Of a stretch of 64,000 bases of DNA, positions 1 to 9,508 are shown piece after piece (position 1 is the first letter of the stretch; each line of letters begins with the position of its first letter). This stretch comes from Lepas anatifera (Eukaryota > Arthropoda > Thecostraca > Lepadidae). Below the pieces are notes generated by a model. It was not told where the DNA came from and did not search any database. It worked only from the letters and a program-made list of their open reading frames with translations. The stretch covers positions 124,001 to 188,000 of the forward strand of contig JAOTON010000202.1 in NCBI GenBank assembly GCA_034440635.1. Reading direction: 5' to 3'. The translations under genes were made by a program, and so were the position numbers.

Positions 1-75
1 GCAGCAACGACAGCAAGCAGCAACGACACCAGACCTGCCGGCAAACGCTCAAGCAGGTGGTCAGTCAGGCAAGCC
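1..75 (-). mobile_element. 5' tip of a third I-like retrotransposon copy, head-to-head with copy 1
   Basis: Read on the minus strand, these bases repeat the first ~75 bases of the retrotransposon 5' UTR seen at 275-350 and 7594-7669, including the GCCTGACTGAC start and the repeated TCGTTGCTGC words, with only a few differences. The match ends where the other copies begin, so this is the 5' end of another copy running off the left edge. It therefore stands head-to-head with copy 1, about 200 bases away. Confidence 0.8.
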
Positions 76-274
76 CGGTCTGTCCTCGATCTAAAAATCG
101 AGAGAGATCTATTAGTCCTTTTATAGTGTTTTCCGTGGAGGCTTTAGCATCCGTCACCAGTGACATCTACCGGTGGACACGATAAACAGCGCACGAAAGG
201 CGTGCTGTGCGCCGGGGTTTGGTCCCATTTAAGGGGACAGGTGGTGATTCAATTTCGACACAGACAGAGGATCG
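76..274. other. Spacer between head-to-head retrotransposon copies
   Basis: About 200 bases not shared with the retrotransposon copies. It holds short inverted repeats (GATCT near 89 and 108; CCACCGG-like words near 160-175) but no ORF or RNA motif I recognise. It may be the original insertion site or sequence added during a rearrangement. Confidence 0.4.
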
Positions 275-446
275 GAGGCTTGCCTGACTGACACCCTGCT
301 TGAGCGTTTGCCGGCAGGTCTGGTGTCGTTGCTGCTTGCTGTCGTTGCTGCTTGCTGCGTTTCCTGCTGCGAAGACAAGAAGAAGGAGTAGAAGACTTTT
401 TCAAGACCTGCTCCCGGCTCGAGTCTTCGCTGCGACCAGTCTGTCC

Positions 447-532
447 CACCGACCGCTGTTTTTACAGCTGGTCGGTGCGGTACTTTGACTCCAGCCGGCC
501 TCACCAGCCGCTGTTTTTACAGCTGGTTGGTG
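447..532 (+). promoter_or_regulatory. Twin hairpins in the 5' UTR of copy 1
   Basis: Two similar hairpins stand in a row. Hairpin 1 (447-477) pairs CACCGACC-GCTGT with ACAGC-T-GGTCGGTG around a TTTT loop. Hairpin 2 (502-532) pairs CACCAGCC-GCTGT with ACAGC-T-GGTTGGTG. Stem position 5 is G-C in one and A-T in the other, and position 6 is A-T versus G-T, so pairing is kept while bases change. Copy 2 has both at 7766-7796 and 7821-7851. A structural RNA role in translation or packaging is inferred. Confidence 0.55.
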
Positions 533-1257
533 TGGTTCTGTTGGACGTCAGCTGGTCTTTCGGTAATTACCCTATCGGTCCAGGTGGTCTTGGTTTCTTG
601 GATTCCGGCCACCTGGTACCTCTTCTTCTCAGTCCCATAACCCTACTCTTTCTCTTCTATCTCTTTTACTCTTCGGCCGGAAACCCGAGTGGTGGGACGC
701 TTGCGTCCCGGGGTGAGCACGCTTGTTGGACCTCGTCAGTCCTTGGGCGTGTGGCTTTGGCTGGACCTATCGGTCCTCCATTGCTAAAATCCCTAATACG
801 TAAGGCCATCTCACTTTCACCCCCGCTTAATAGAAGCGGGGCCCCTCTCAAACCCTCCACCCGGGCTGCGTCTGTGCAAGGGTACCACGGTACCTGCCCC
901 TAGGGACTCACAAGCATAGGCCCCAGTCAGGCTCCTTTTTAGAGGCTGAGTCAGCCACCTAGGCCCCTGTTAGGTCCTGAAGAGGCACCTGCCTCCCCTC
1001 CGACTTAAACCCCCTCTTAGTGGCTGAGTTAGCCTTTTGCTCACACTTTTCTAAGGCTAGGTGCTTTCTCTAAGCACTCCCCAGTTAGGATAATACTCCC
1101 AACACCCAACCCTAGCTAGGTTAATACTCCCATTAGCTTTGCTAGTAAAACTAGGACCACTTTCTTCAATTCAACTTCTCTAGCCATTTCTACCCAAAAG
1201 GTGTTAGCAAAGCTAATACCAAGTATTTCATTTAAACTTAAACATATTATACGTACC

Positions 1258-2198
1258 ATGGCTTCCACCCTCTCTTCCGTCCCTCCAGCCCCCCGTTTAA
1301 ACAAAGCCAACCTGCCAAGCGGAGCTTGGCTGGTTGGCACCTACCTTTCGACGCACCAAAACTTGGCAAAAGAGTCTACCTTTAATTTGGATAAGGCCAT
1401 CAGCCAAAAAGTCAAAGGTAGTTTTGAGATTATTAAGCACCAAAAAGACATCCTCATCAAAACCTCTAATCAGGAATCTACCCGAGCCCTGCTGGCCACA
1501 AAAACTTTTGGGTCGAAACCTGTCATATTTTCTGTTCACCACTCCCTTAACTTCTACCGGGGCATCATCAATGCCCCGGAAGTGTCCCATCTCTCTGATG
1601 TGGACCTTGAGCACATGTTTGACTTTAAAGGTCAAAATGTGCTAGCCCTTGAAAAGTTGAACCCCAACAAAAATTCTGCCCAAAAAGACCCACGTCTACG
1701 AGACCACCGTTTTATTGTCACCTTCGACACAAAGTGTCGGGATGACTGCGGCCAAATTAAACTGGGCGACTGTGTCTACCCAGTTAGGCCGTACTACCCC
1801 TCCCTATTCGTTGCCAAACCTGTCAAAGGTACGGGCACGTAGAATCAAACTGTAAAAACCCCACCCCACGATGCGGCAAGTGCAGTGCTAAGCACCGCAC
1901 TAAAGATTGCACCTCAAAAAGCCTCAAGTGCGCTGCCTGTGGCGGCGCTCATGGGGCAGATAATCCCAAGTGCCCGACCTGGCTCCGAGAAAAAGAAGTT
2001 AACGTTTTGGCTGAGGAAAAAAGCTCCCGTTTGACCTGGCCCGCAAAGAAGTGCTGCAAAAAGAAAAGAGCCGCACAGTCCCAAAAAGCTGTGGTAGCAA
2101 GGCTACCACAGCAGCCCCCAGCACAGCCGGCCAGGAACACCCCATTTCCAAACATCCTCAGCCACCCAAAAACACAAGCCGCCACATCCGCCCCCTAA
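1258..2198 (+). pseudogene. ORF1 (zinc-knuckle nucleocapsid-like protein), copy 1, frameshifted
   Basis: This is the copy 1 version of the RNA-binding ORF1 protein. The ATG at 1258 (sequence MASTLSS) matches the start in copy 2. The N-terminal ~180 codons are open, then a C-run at 1797-1800 has four C where copy 2 has five. That puts the reading frame out just before the CCHC knuckles, and translation stops at 1842. The knuckles and basic tail continue in another frame to the TAA at 2196-2198. The loss looks recent because the rest of the ORF is nearly identical to copy 2. The protein would normally coat element RNA in a ribonucleoprotein. Confidence 0.8.
2080..2112 (+). promoter_or_regulatory. 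A-run plus 11-bp hairpin in the ORF1/ORF1b overlap, copy 1
   Basis: CCCAAAAA (2080-2087) is followed at once by a perfect 11-bp stem with a 3-base loop (GCTGTGGTAGC, AAG, GCTACCACAGC; 2088-2112). Copy 2 has the same structure at 9388-9420. It lies where two reading frames overlap. Confidence 0.5.
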
Positions 2199-3030
2199 TG
2201 GAGCCCCTTTTCTTGGCGCCCATCAGGCCGTCCGTCCCCCTCCCCCACCACGTGGCGCAATCACTTTTGGCGTAGGTGGACGCCCGCTGCGGGCTGGGAG
2301 GATCTCCCGACCCGCACTAGTTCTCCGCCAGGTCTTCCGACCGAAAATCCTCCCGCCCCTCAGGCACCTAAAATCACCAGGAAGACCTGGACACCAGCAG
2401 CAGGGTGGCAAAGCCACTCTGCACGAGTGACTGAAAAGTCAGATTTTCCCTCGCTACCTGCCCCCAAGCACTCTAAATTCACCGGTGCTCCCTTCCCAGG
2501 CGCCGCCAAAGGCAGGCTCCGAGAAGGCCTTTAACGAGTGGCAGCCTACCCCCTCAGGGTAAAACGGCTGCCACTCAAACCAAAATCCAAAAAGTAAACA
2601 TTTCAACCCAAACTGAAACTGCTCCTCTCTCCTTGGAAAGAAGCGATGCTTCTTTCCAAACAGCACCAACCACCCGCACTTGCGGATCCCAAACCGACCT
2701 CATAGGTCATTATATGCAGTTTCAGTTCTCAAGTGACTTTGAAACGTCAGACGACAAAAGTCAGTCTGGCAACGAGCTGTCCGGGACAGAGACCGTCTCT
2801 GACACCAGCAGTGCTTCAGAGACGAGGTCTGCAAAAACTGTTATAAACTCTTCCAGAGCTCCCTCCTGGAAACCCCCAGCCCCGGCTCCTCCAGCCCCGG
2901 CAGCTCACCCGTAGCAAGGAAAATTAGCTTTTCCAGACACTCCACCCCAGTTTCTCCTGCTAGCGATAGCAGCAGCAGCAGGTGCTCGTATAACCTTCGT
3001 AAGCGTAGATCCCCTAATCACAAACGTTAA
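2198..3030 (+). pseudogene. ORF1b (Pro/Ser-rich protein of unknown function), copy 1, frameshifted
   Basis: This is the counterpart of the intact 9506-10342 ORF in copy 2. It begins at an ATG that overlaps the ORF1 stop (TAATG, 2196-2200). Single-base losses near 2240-2275 and near 2863 break the frame; the segment 2633-2914 remains open and closely matches copy 2. The element-wide stop is the TAA at 3028-3030, eight bases before the ORF2 ATG. Confidence 0.65.
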
Positions 3031-3038
3031 AAACCACC

Positions 3039-6000
3039 ATGGGTTCAATTCTGCAATGGAATACAAATGGCCTTATCGGGAAATTCCCGCTTTTTTCGTC
3101 AATATTTGCTGAGAAAAAACCGGCACTAGCAGCATTACAAGAGACCCACTTTTCTGATAAAGATAACGATAAATACAAAATCTCGGGTTACTCTTGGTAT
3201 CGCCATAACGTAAACGCTGCTGTCCGTAAGGGAGGCACAGCCATCCTAATAGAAAATAGCATCCCACACAGTCACGTGCCTTTGGTAACATCACTAGACT
3301 GTGTAGCTATTAGCTTGAAAATACAACACGTCCAATTGACGGTTGTCTCAATATACATATCCCCTTGCGACCCTGATCCAACGGATCGGGAACTCGCACA
3401 ACTATTTAATCAAATTAACGGGCCTTTGTTATTACTTGGAGATTTGAATGGTCACCACCCATCCTGGGGCAGCGCCACGCCAAACCGTAGAGGTGAAATT
3501 ATATATGACGCAATAGGTTTTCAAAATTTAGTTATCCTAAATAACGGCGCACCAACCCGCCAAGCAACGCAAAGCGGACATTTAGACTCAGCCATTGATA
3601 TTTCGTGCTGCACGCCTAGAATTGCGTCACTGTTTACCTGGGATGTCGAAGACAACCCAGGCATGAGCGATCACCTCCCAATCAAAATCAATGTCCCCCA
3701 AGGAGCACTCGACCGCGTTGATCTGTTTACCCCTTCCTGGAGTCTAAAACGAGCGGACTGGACAAAATTTGAGGCAGAGGTCGACCTCACACTGGTCACC
3801 GAAGGTGACCCACACTCGGCAGACATTGAGTTAATACTAAGAGCCATAAGCTCAGCAGCACAAGTAGCAATACCAAAAACCAAAGGACCCCGAAAGAAAA
3901 ACGGAGCCCCATGGTGGAACGCAGAGACGGCACACGCCAAAGCTCAAATGATTAGAGCTCGCAAGGCATATGAGAGGAGGGCACACAGCCCTACTCGATC
4001 CGCACTTCGGGCAGCAAAAGAACACTTTCGAAACACGTGCAAGCGGGTTCAAAAGGACAGTTTCAACTCCTTTGCCTCCAAATTCAACCGCTTCACTCCC
4101 ACCACCCAAGTTTGGAAAACCATTAGAGCTTTCTCTGCGAGGCGACCACCCCGTGGACCTTTCCCTCAGCTAGAAATAGCTGGCCAACCCATCACCGAAC
4201 CTAAGGAAGTCATGGATAAATTTGCTGATCATTACGCCAGTGTCGCAGCTAATAACTCATACAGCCAGCGCTCCAAAGACCAGGCAGAATGGTGCAAAAA
4301 GCACACATTCATCAATTATGGTAATCAAGAGTATTATAATGTACCATTTACAATGACCGAGCTAAATTACGCCATTAGCAAGTGTGGAAACACTGCAGTG
4401 GGCCCTGACGAAATTCACTACTCTTTCTTCAGGCACCTCAGCCAAACAGCACTAAAGTACCTGCTTTCGGCCATTAACAACATGTTTCTTAGCGACTCTT
4501 TCCCCACATCGTGGCGAGAGAGTATTATCATCCCCCTTCCAAAACCTGGCAAAGAAAAAACAGACCCAAAAGGTTATCGCTCAATTTCGCTTACTAGCTG
4601 TGCTAGCAAGCTTGTCGAGCGCATGGTAAACGTTAGACTTCACGAGATCCTCGAAAAGAAGCTTGATGCTATGCAATCAGGCTTCCGGCGCGGGCGAGCC
4701 ACCACTGACAATTTGGTGAAACTAGTCAGTGACATCCAAAATGGCTTTTACAAAAAGCAAGTAACAATAGCTGCATTCTTAGACATTAAATCGGCGTTCG
4801 ATCGCGTACAAAAAGACGCCCTGTTGTTTAAATTAAGCAAACTAGGAATTCGCGGCCACCTTGCAAAATTCATCGAAAACTTCCTCAAGGACCGAAAATT
4901 TAAAGTCCGTTGTGGCACCACATTCTCCTACCTGGCAACCCAGGACCAAGGCACACCCCAGGGTAGCGTTCTGTCCCCCACCCTCTTTTTAGTAATGATC
5001 AATGATCTCTTCGCCAAAAAGCTACCGCCTGGAATAAATTACTCTCTCTTTGCGGACGATGTCGCCATTTGGAAAGCCACTGCAATCGATACCAGGCGGT
5101 ATAACGAACCAGAATTCCAACACGCAACTACACAGTTGCAGGACAGCTTAAACGACATCGATAATTGGTGTAGCTTAATGGGTCTATCACTCTCGGCGGA
5201 AAAATCATCAGTCGTTGTCTTTGCCAGAGCGCATTCCAGACACGACCCTCCACGGCTCCAAATCTCGGGTAAACCTATTGAATGCACCAATAGCTTCAAA
5301 TTCTTGGGCGTCACCCTAGATTCCCGATTGAGTTTCAATGAGCACATCACCAAAGTCGTCTCTAGCTGTCAAAAGCGAGTCAACATTCTCCGCATGCTCG
5401 GCGGCACAGAGTATGGCGGGGATCGAAAGACCCTGCTTATGCTCTACAAGTCCCTGATTCGGTCCATTCTCGAATATAATTCGTTCGTTTTTGACTCGAC
5501 GAACAAGACCAATAAATTAAAGCTAGAGCGAGTCCAAAACGCCAGTATCCGGGCAGCCACAGGCGCGCTCAGAGAATCCCCCATCACCAGCCTGCTAACT
5601 GATAGCGGGCTGTGCCCACTACAGACAAGACGCGACGCCCAGCTTATTTCTTACTACATCAAGGTTCAATCCACCGAAAATCACCCGGCAAAACAATGTT
5701 TTGCCCATCCCAGACGAGCAAATAAAGCCACTCTACAGAAGTGGCCCCCATTTAAGCACAGAGTAGCGAAAACCCTGGAAAGCCTAAATCTTGCACTGCC
5801 AGCGACAATAGGCAAACCCCCACTCTCCCGCTTCTGGACTCGAAAAGAGCCCAAAGTGGAATTTCTCTTCACTTCCCGTAAAACGGACTTCTCAGAGGAA
5901 GAAGTCTCCCAAAAATTCCTAGAGTTCCGATCTTGTAACACGGAAAAGACCTTTATATTTACAGACGGCTCCAAAATAGGCGAAAAAGTAGGCCTCGGCA

Positions 6001-6758
6001 TCTGGGGGCAAAACATTTGCCTTCAGAAAAGACTTCCGGACAACTGCTCCATCTTCACAGCCGAGGCTGTTGCCATCCTAAATGCATTAGCCATAATCAG
6101 AACCCAAAATATCAACTCAGCCGTCATCTGTTCAGACTCTAAATCTGTCCTGCAGGCCATTAGTAACGTAGTCACCCCCAGCCACCACGTTATAGCAGAT
6201 ATTCAGAAAGGTATCGATGATACCCCTGATGTCTCTTTTCTTTGGATCCCGGGCCACTGCAAAATTCAAGGAAATGAAAAGGCCGACGAGCAGGCAAAAA
6301 AGTCCCTAGAACTTAGAGAGATCGAACCCTTAAAGTGGTCTGGAGACGATAGCAAAGCTCTCCTCCAGGACACCATCCGGAAGCAAATTCAACAAAACTG
6401 GACCACAAACCACAGCGCCCACCTATTTTATATCAAGCCTAACATCGGCTACTGGCCCAGTTCCAACCAAAAGAGTCGTCGGCGCGAGGTTATTCTAACC
6501 AGACTCAGAAATGGACACACAAAATTAAATGCCTATTGGAACGCGGGTACCTGTGGTACCTGCGACGCAATGGAGAATCCCCATCACATTCTCATCGATT
6601 GTCCCCAGCACAATACCCATCGGCAGCCCATGCTAGATTACTGCCGAATCCAAAACATCCCTGTAGACCTAAAAATTCTGCTCGGTAACGACCATCCTGA
6701 ACTTCTCGAAAAAGTCTTTACATTTCTAAAGGACTCTGGGCTAGAGAAGTTTCTATAA
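3039..6758 (+). CDS. ORF2 polyprotein: APE-type endonuclease, reverse transcriptase, RNase H (copy 1, intact)
   Basis: This is the enzyme of target-primed reverse transcription: it nicks the target DNA and copies the element RNA into the break. The 1239 codons are uninterrupted. N-terminal endonuclease/exonuclease/phosphatase domain: QWNTNG at residues 6-11, catalytic E in LQETH at 35, GDLNGHH near 135, SDH near 210. Reverse transcriptase: LPKPGKEKT, FLDIKSAFDRV, TPQGSVLSP and the catalytic FADD near 671-674. RNase H: FTDGSK near 974, the E of FTAEA, CSDSKS, and PGHCKIQGNEKAD near 1071. A Cys-His knuckle (CGTCDAMENPHH) follows near 1171. The start ATG sits in a strong context (ACCACCATGG). 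This copy encodes every expected catalytic residue I can check, so it could be enzymatically active. Confidence 0.93.
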   Translation: MGSILQWNTNGLIGKFPLFSSIFAEKKPALAALQETHFSDKDNDKYKISGYSWYRHNVNAAVRKGGTAILIENSIPHSHVPLVTSLDCVAISLKIQHVQLTVVSIYISPCDPDPTDRELAQLFNQINGPLLLLGDLNGHHPSWGSATPNRRGEIIYDAIGFQNLVILNNGAPTRQATQSGHLDSAIDISCCTPRIASLFTWDVEDNPGMSDHLPIKINVPQGALDRVDLFTPSWSLKRADWTKFEAEVDLTLVTEGDPHSADIELILRAISSAAQVAIPKTKGPRKKNGAPWWNAETAHAKAQMIRARKAYERRAHSPTRSALRAAKEHFRNTCKRVQKDSFNSFASKFNRFTPTTQVWKTIRAFSARRPPRGPFPQLEIAGQPITEPKEVMDKFADHYASVAANNSYSQRSKDQAEWCKKHTFINYGNQEYYNVPFTMTELNYAISKCGNTAVGPDEIHYSFFRHLSQTALKYLLSAINNMFLSDSFPTSWRESIIIPLPKPGKEKTDPKGYRSISLTSCASKLVERMVNVRLHEILEKKLDAMQSGFRRGRATTDNLVKLVSDIQNGFYKKQVTIAAFLDIKSAFDRVQKDALLFKLSKLGIRGHLAKFIENFLKDRKFKVRCGTTFSYLATQDQGTPQGSVLSPTLFLVMINDLFAKKLPPGINYSLFADDVAIWKATAIDTRRYNEPEFQHATTQLQDSLNDIDNWCSLMGLSLSAEKSSVVVFARAHSRHDPPRLQISGKPIECTNSFKFLGVTLDSRLSFNEHITKVVSSCQKRVNILRMLGGTEYGGDRKTLLMLYKSLIRSILEYNSFVFDSTNKTNKLKLERVQNASIRAATGALRESPITSLLTDSGLCPLQTRRDAQLISYYIKVQSTENHPAKQCFAHPRRANKATLQKWPPFKHRVAKTLESLNLALPATIGKPPLSRFWTRKEPKVEFLFTSRKTDFSEEEVSQKFLEFRSCNTEKTFIFTDGSKIGEKVGLGIWGQNICLQKRLPDNCSIFTAEAVAILNALAIIRTQNINSAVICSDSKSVLQAISNVVTPSHHVIADIQKGIDDTPDVSFLWIPGHCKIQGNEKADEQAKKSLELREIEPLKWSGDDSKALLQDTIRKQIQQNWTTNHSAHLFYIKPNIGYWPSSNQKSRRREVILTRLRNGHTKLNAYWNAGTCGTCDAMENPHHILIDCPQHNTHRQPMLDYCRIQNIPVDLKILLGNDHPELLEKVFTFLKDSGLEKFL

Positions 6759-7577
6759 ATCACTCCTCCCAGTATATATGATGAGGGTGCATGGTGCACC
6801 CCCAAAGTAGGATTTGCCTATTTTCTAATCATAGCTGATCCACTGCGAAATTTAAGCAATAGTTTTGTAACCTTTAAATGGTTCATTGTAGGCTAAGGAT
6901 AGGTTATGTTAGGCTAACTTTGAAATCAGGTTAGGTTAGATAGGCTAGATTTCTTCACCGCAGTGATACCTTTCACTGCGGGTCTATACTAACCACACCT
7001 ATACTCTTACTAACAATCTAACTATCCTCTCACACTTCTTTCTCTGCGCGGCGGCTGCCCAGCCGAAGAGGGGAGCTGCAACTTCACCTCCGGGTTGCAG
7101 GGTAAATCGCGGCACCCTGGCCAGGTGTTTAGCGCACTTTCTAAAATACGAAATTATTGAGTTAACGGAGGCTTTCGAGTAACGTATACAAGCGGACATC
7201 AATAGCTGACACACAAAATTCTAAATTCTAAATTCTAAATTCTAAATTTCAAATTCTAAATTTCAAATTCTAAATTTCAAATTCTAAATTTCAAACTCTA
7301 AATTTAAGGTCTTCAGCCACAGAAATAACCTTCGCACTCTGCGGGACTAAACTTATTAAAAGACCTCCCTTGGCATGGCTATGCCATTGCCACGACCGTC
7401 CATTTGCAAGCTAAAATATCTTGCAACCCATTACTTGAAATAACTCCCATTGCTTTAACAGACTAACGTAGCTTACCCTCACACAAAATTCTAAAAATTC
7501 TCCCACACACTCCTTTAGAGGCGGGCAAAGGTGCTATGCACAGAACGCCTAATAAAAAGCCATTGATTGATTGATTG
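6759..7577 (+). other. 3' UTR and ATTG tail of copy 1
   Basis: Non-coding 3' end holding GGTTAGGTTAG-type words near 6930 and a GC-rich block near 7045-7125. A minisatellite of about 8-base TTCTAAAT/TTTCAAAT units lies at about 7213-7305; it is shorter in copy 2 (about 15555-15620). The end is a short ATTG tetranucleotide run after TAATAAAAAGCC. There is no poly(A); short repeat tails are usual for I-group elements. Confidence 0.75.
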
Positions 7578-7765
7578 AATTTCTTGTACAGGAGAGGCTT
7601 GCCTGACTGACACCCTGCTTGAGCGTTTGCCGGCAGGTCTGGTGTCGTTGCTGCTTGCTGTCGTTGCTGCTTGCTGCGTTTCCTGCTGCGAAGACAAGAA
7701 GAAGGAGTAGAAGACTTTTTCAAGACCTGCTCCCGGCTCGAGTCTTCGCTGCGACCAGTCTGTCC

Positions 7766-7851
7766 CACCGACCGCTGTTTTTACAGCTGGTCGGTGCGGT
7801 ACTTTGACTCCAGCAGGCCTCACCAGCCGCTGTTTTTACAGCTGGTTGGTG
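7766..7851 (+). promoter_or_regulatory. Twin hairpins in the 5' UTR of copy 2
   Basis: Same two stem-loops as in copy 1, at 7766-7796 and 7821-7851, with both stems unchanged although flanking bases differ. Conservation in two copies supports a role for the RNA structure. Confidence 0.5.
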
Positions 7852-8564
7852 TGGTGCTGTTGGATGTCAGCTGGTCTTTTCGGTAATTACCCTATCGGTC
7901 CAGGTGGTCTTGGTTTCTTGGATTCCGGCCACCTGGTACCTCTTCTTCTCAGTCCCATAACCCTACTCTTTCTCTACTATCTCTTTTACTCTTCGGCCGG
8001 AAACCCGAGTGGTGGGACGTTTGTCCCGGGGTGAGCACGCTTGTTGGACCTCGTCAGTCCTTGGGCGTGTGGCTTTGGCTGGACCTATCGGTCCTCCATT
8101 GCTAAAATCCCTATAACGCAAGGCCAACTCACTTTCACCCCCGCTTAATAGAAGCGGGTCCCCTCTCAAACCCTCCACCCGGGCTGCGTCTGTGCAAGGG
8201 TACCACGGTACCTGCCCCTAGGGATTCACAAGCATAGGCCCCAGTCAGGCTCCTTTTAGAGGCTGAGTCAGCCACCTAGGCCCCTGTTAGGTCCCGAAGA
8301 GGCACCTGCCTCCCCTCCGACTTAAACCCCCTCTTAGTGGCTGAGTCAGCCTTTTGCACACACATTTCTAAGGCTAGGTGCTTTCACTAAGCACTCCCCA
8401 GTTAGGATAATACTCCAACACCCAACCCTAGCTAGGTTAATACTCCCAATAGCTTTGCTAGTAAAACTAGGACCACTTTCTTAAATTCAACTTCTCTAGC
8501 CATTTCTACCCAAAAGGTGTTAGCAAAGCTAATACCAAGTATCTCATTTAAACTTAAACGTACC

Positions 8565-9506
8565 ATGGCTTCCAACTCTCTCTTCCGCCCCTCCAGCCCC
8601 CGTTTGAACAAAGCCAACCTGCCAAGCGGAGCTTGGCTGGTTGGCACCTACCTTTCTGCGTACCAAAACTTGGCAAAAGAGTCTACCTTTAATTTGGATA
8701 AGGCCATCAGCCAAAAAGTGAAAGGTAGTTTTGAGATTATCAAGCACCAAAAAGATATCCTGATCAAAACCTCTAATCAGGAATCTACCCGAGCCCTGCT
8801 GGCCACAAGAACTTTTGGGTCGAAACCAGTCATCTTTTCTGTCCACCACTCCCTTAACTTCTACCGGGGCATCATCAATGCCCCGGAAGTGTCCCATCTC
8901 TCTGATGTGGACCTTGAGCACATGTTTGACTTTAAAGGTCAAAATGTGCTAGCCCTCGAAAAATTGAACCCCAACAAAAATTCTACGCAAAAAGACCCAC
9001 GTCTACGAGACCACAGATTCATTGTCACCTTCGACACAAAGTGTCGGGATGACTGCGGCCAAATTAAACTGGGCGACTGTGTCTACCCAGTTAGGCCGTA
9101 CTACCCCCTCCCTATTCGTTGCCAAACTTGTCAAAGGTACGGGCACGTAGAAACCAACTGCAAGAACCCCACCCCACGATGCGGCAAGTGCAGTGCTAAG
9201 CACCGCACTAAAGATTGCACCTCTAAAAGCCTCAAGTGCGCTGCCTGTGGCGGCGCTCATGGGGCAGATAATCCCAAGTGCCCGACCTGGCTCCGAGAAA
9301 AAGAGGTTAACGTTTTGGCTGAGGAAAAAAGCTCCCGTTTGACCTGGCCCGCAAACAAGTGCTGCAAAAAGAAAAGAGCCGCACAGTCCCAAAAAGCTGT
9401 GGTAGCAAGGCTACCACAGCAGCCCCCAGCACAGCCGGCCAGGAACACCCCATTTCCAAACATCCTCAGCCACCCAAAAACACAAGCCGCCACATCCGCC
9501 CCCTAA
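8565..9506 (+). CDS. ORF1: zinc-knuckle nucleocapsid-like protein (copy 2, intact)
   Basis: A 313-residue RNA-binding protein of the retrotransposon, expected to package element RNA with the ORF2 enzyme. The start is the ATG at 8565 (MASNSLFRP), shared with copy 1. Residues ~1-180 form a gag-like region without a motif I can name. From residue 186 there are CCHC-type knuckles (CQTCQRYGHVETNC, then CGKCSAKHRTKDC, then a CAACGGAHGADNPKC variant). A Lys/Arg-rich and then Pro/Gln-rich tail ends the protein. The stop TAA (9504-9506) overlaps the ATG of the next ORF. Confidence 0.88.
   Translation: MASNSLFRPSSPRLNKANLPSGAWLVGTYLSAYQNLAKESTFNLDKAISQKVKGSFEIIKHQKDILIKTSNQESTRALLATRTFGSKPVIFSVHHSLNFYRGIINAPEVSHLSDVDLEHMFDFKGQNVLALEKLNPNKNSTQKDPRLRDHRFIVTFDTKCRDDCGQIKLGDCVYPVRPYYPLPIRCQTCQRYGHVETNCKNPTPRCGKCSAKHRTKDCTSKSLKCAACGGAHGADNPKCPTWLREKEVNVLAEEKSSRLTWPANKCCKKKRAAQSQKAVVARLPQQPPAQPARNTPFPNILSHPKTQAATSAP
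9388..9420 (+). promoter_or_regulatory. A-run plus perfect 11-bp hairpin in the ORF1/ORF1b overlap, copy 2
   Basis: CCCAAAAA at 9388-9395 is directly followed by GCTGTGGTAGC-AAG-GCTACCACAGC (9396-9420). The overlapping -1 frame is open here (from 9359), so a -1 ribosomal frameshift could fuse ORF1 to ORF1b. The slip sequence read in the zero frame (C CAA AAA) is not a canonical heptamer and there is no spacer, which weakens that reading. Confidence 0.45.
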
Positions 9507-9508
9507 TG
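9504..9508 (+). promoter_or_regulatory. TAATG stop-start overlap (termination-reinitiation signal)
   Basis: The ORF1 stop codon TAA (9504-9506) shares its last A with an ATG (9506-9508) that opens the -1 frame ORF. Copy 1 has the same at 2196-2200. Termination-coupled reinitiation at UAAUG has been described for the SART1 non-LTR retrotransposon of Bombyx, so the same mechanism is a reasonable inference here. Confidence 0.6.

Larger units (their letters stand above)
275..7577 (+). mobile_element. Full-length I-group-like non-LTR retrotransposon, copy 1
   Basis: The element has a ~980-bp 5' UTR, ORF1 (zinc-knuckle, gag-like), a second small ORF, ORF2 (endonuclease, reverse transcriptase, RNase H) and an ~800-bp 3' UTR ending in ATTG repeats at 7561-7577. 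Its start is set by where it begins to match copy 2 (GAGGCTTGCC at 275 and 7594). The endonuclease-RT-RNase H order with a CCHC gag is typical of the I group (I, Nimb and relatives). ORF2 is intact, while ORF1 and ORF1b each carry 1-bp deletions relative to copy 2. No clear target duplication is visible for this copy. Family assignment is by motif only. Confidence 0.85.

Noticed and set aside
352..903. A 183-codon ORF in the 5' UTR of retrotransposon copy 1
   Set aside because: It is broken in copy 2 by a 1-bp difference, passes through the twin hairpins, and has repeated words from those hairpins instead of protein-like composition.
6890..6950. Telomere repeat tract (GGTTAGGTTAG)
   Set aside because: Only a few degenerate units within the retrotransposon 3' UTR, present in both copies; it is part of the element, not a telomere.
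9365..9371. CAAAAAG as a -1 frameshift slip site
   Set aside because: The P-site shift would need an AAA to CAA mismatch and no structure follows at a useful distance; the TAATG overlap is a simpler explanation.
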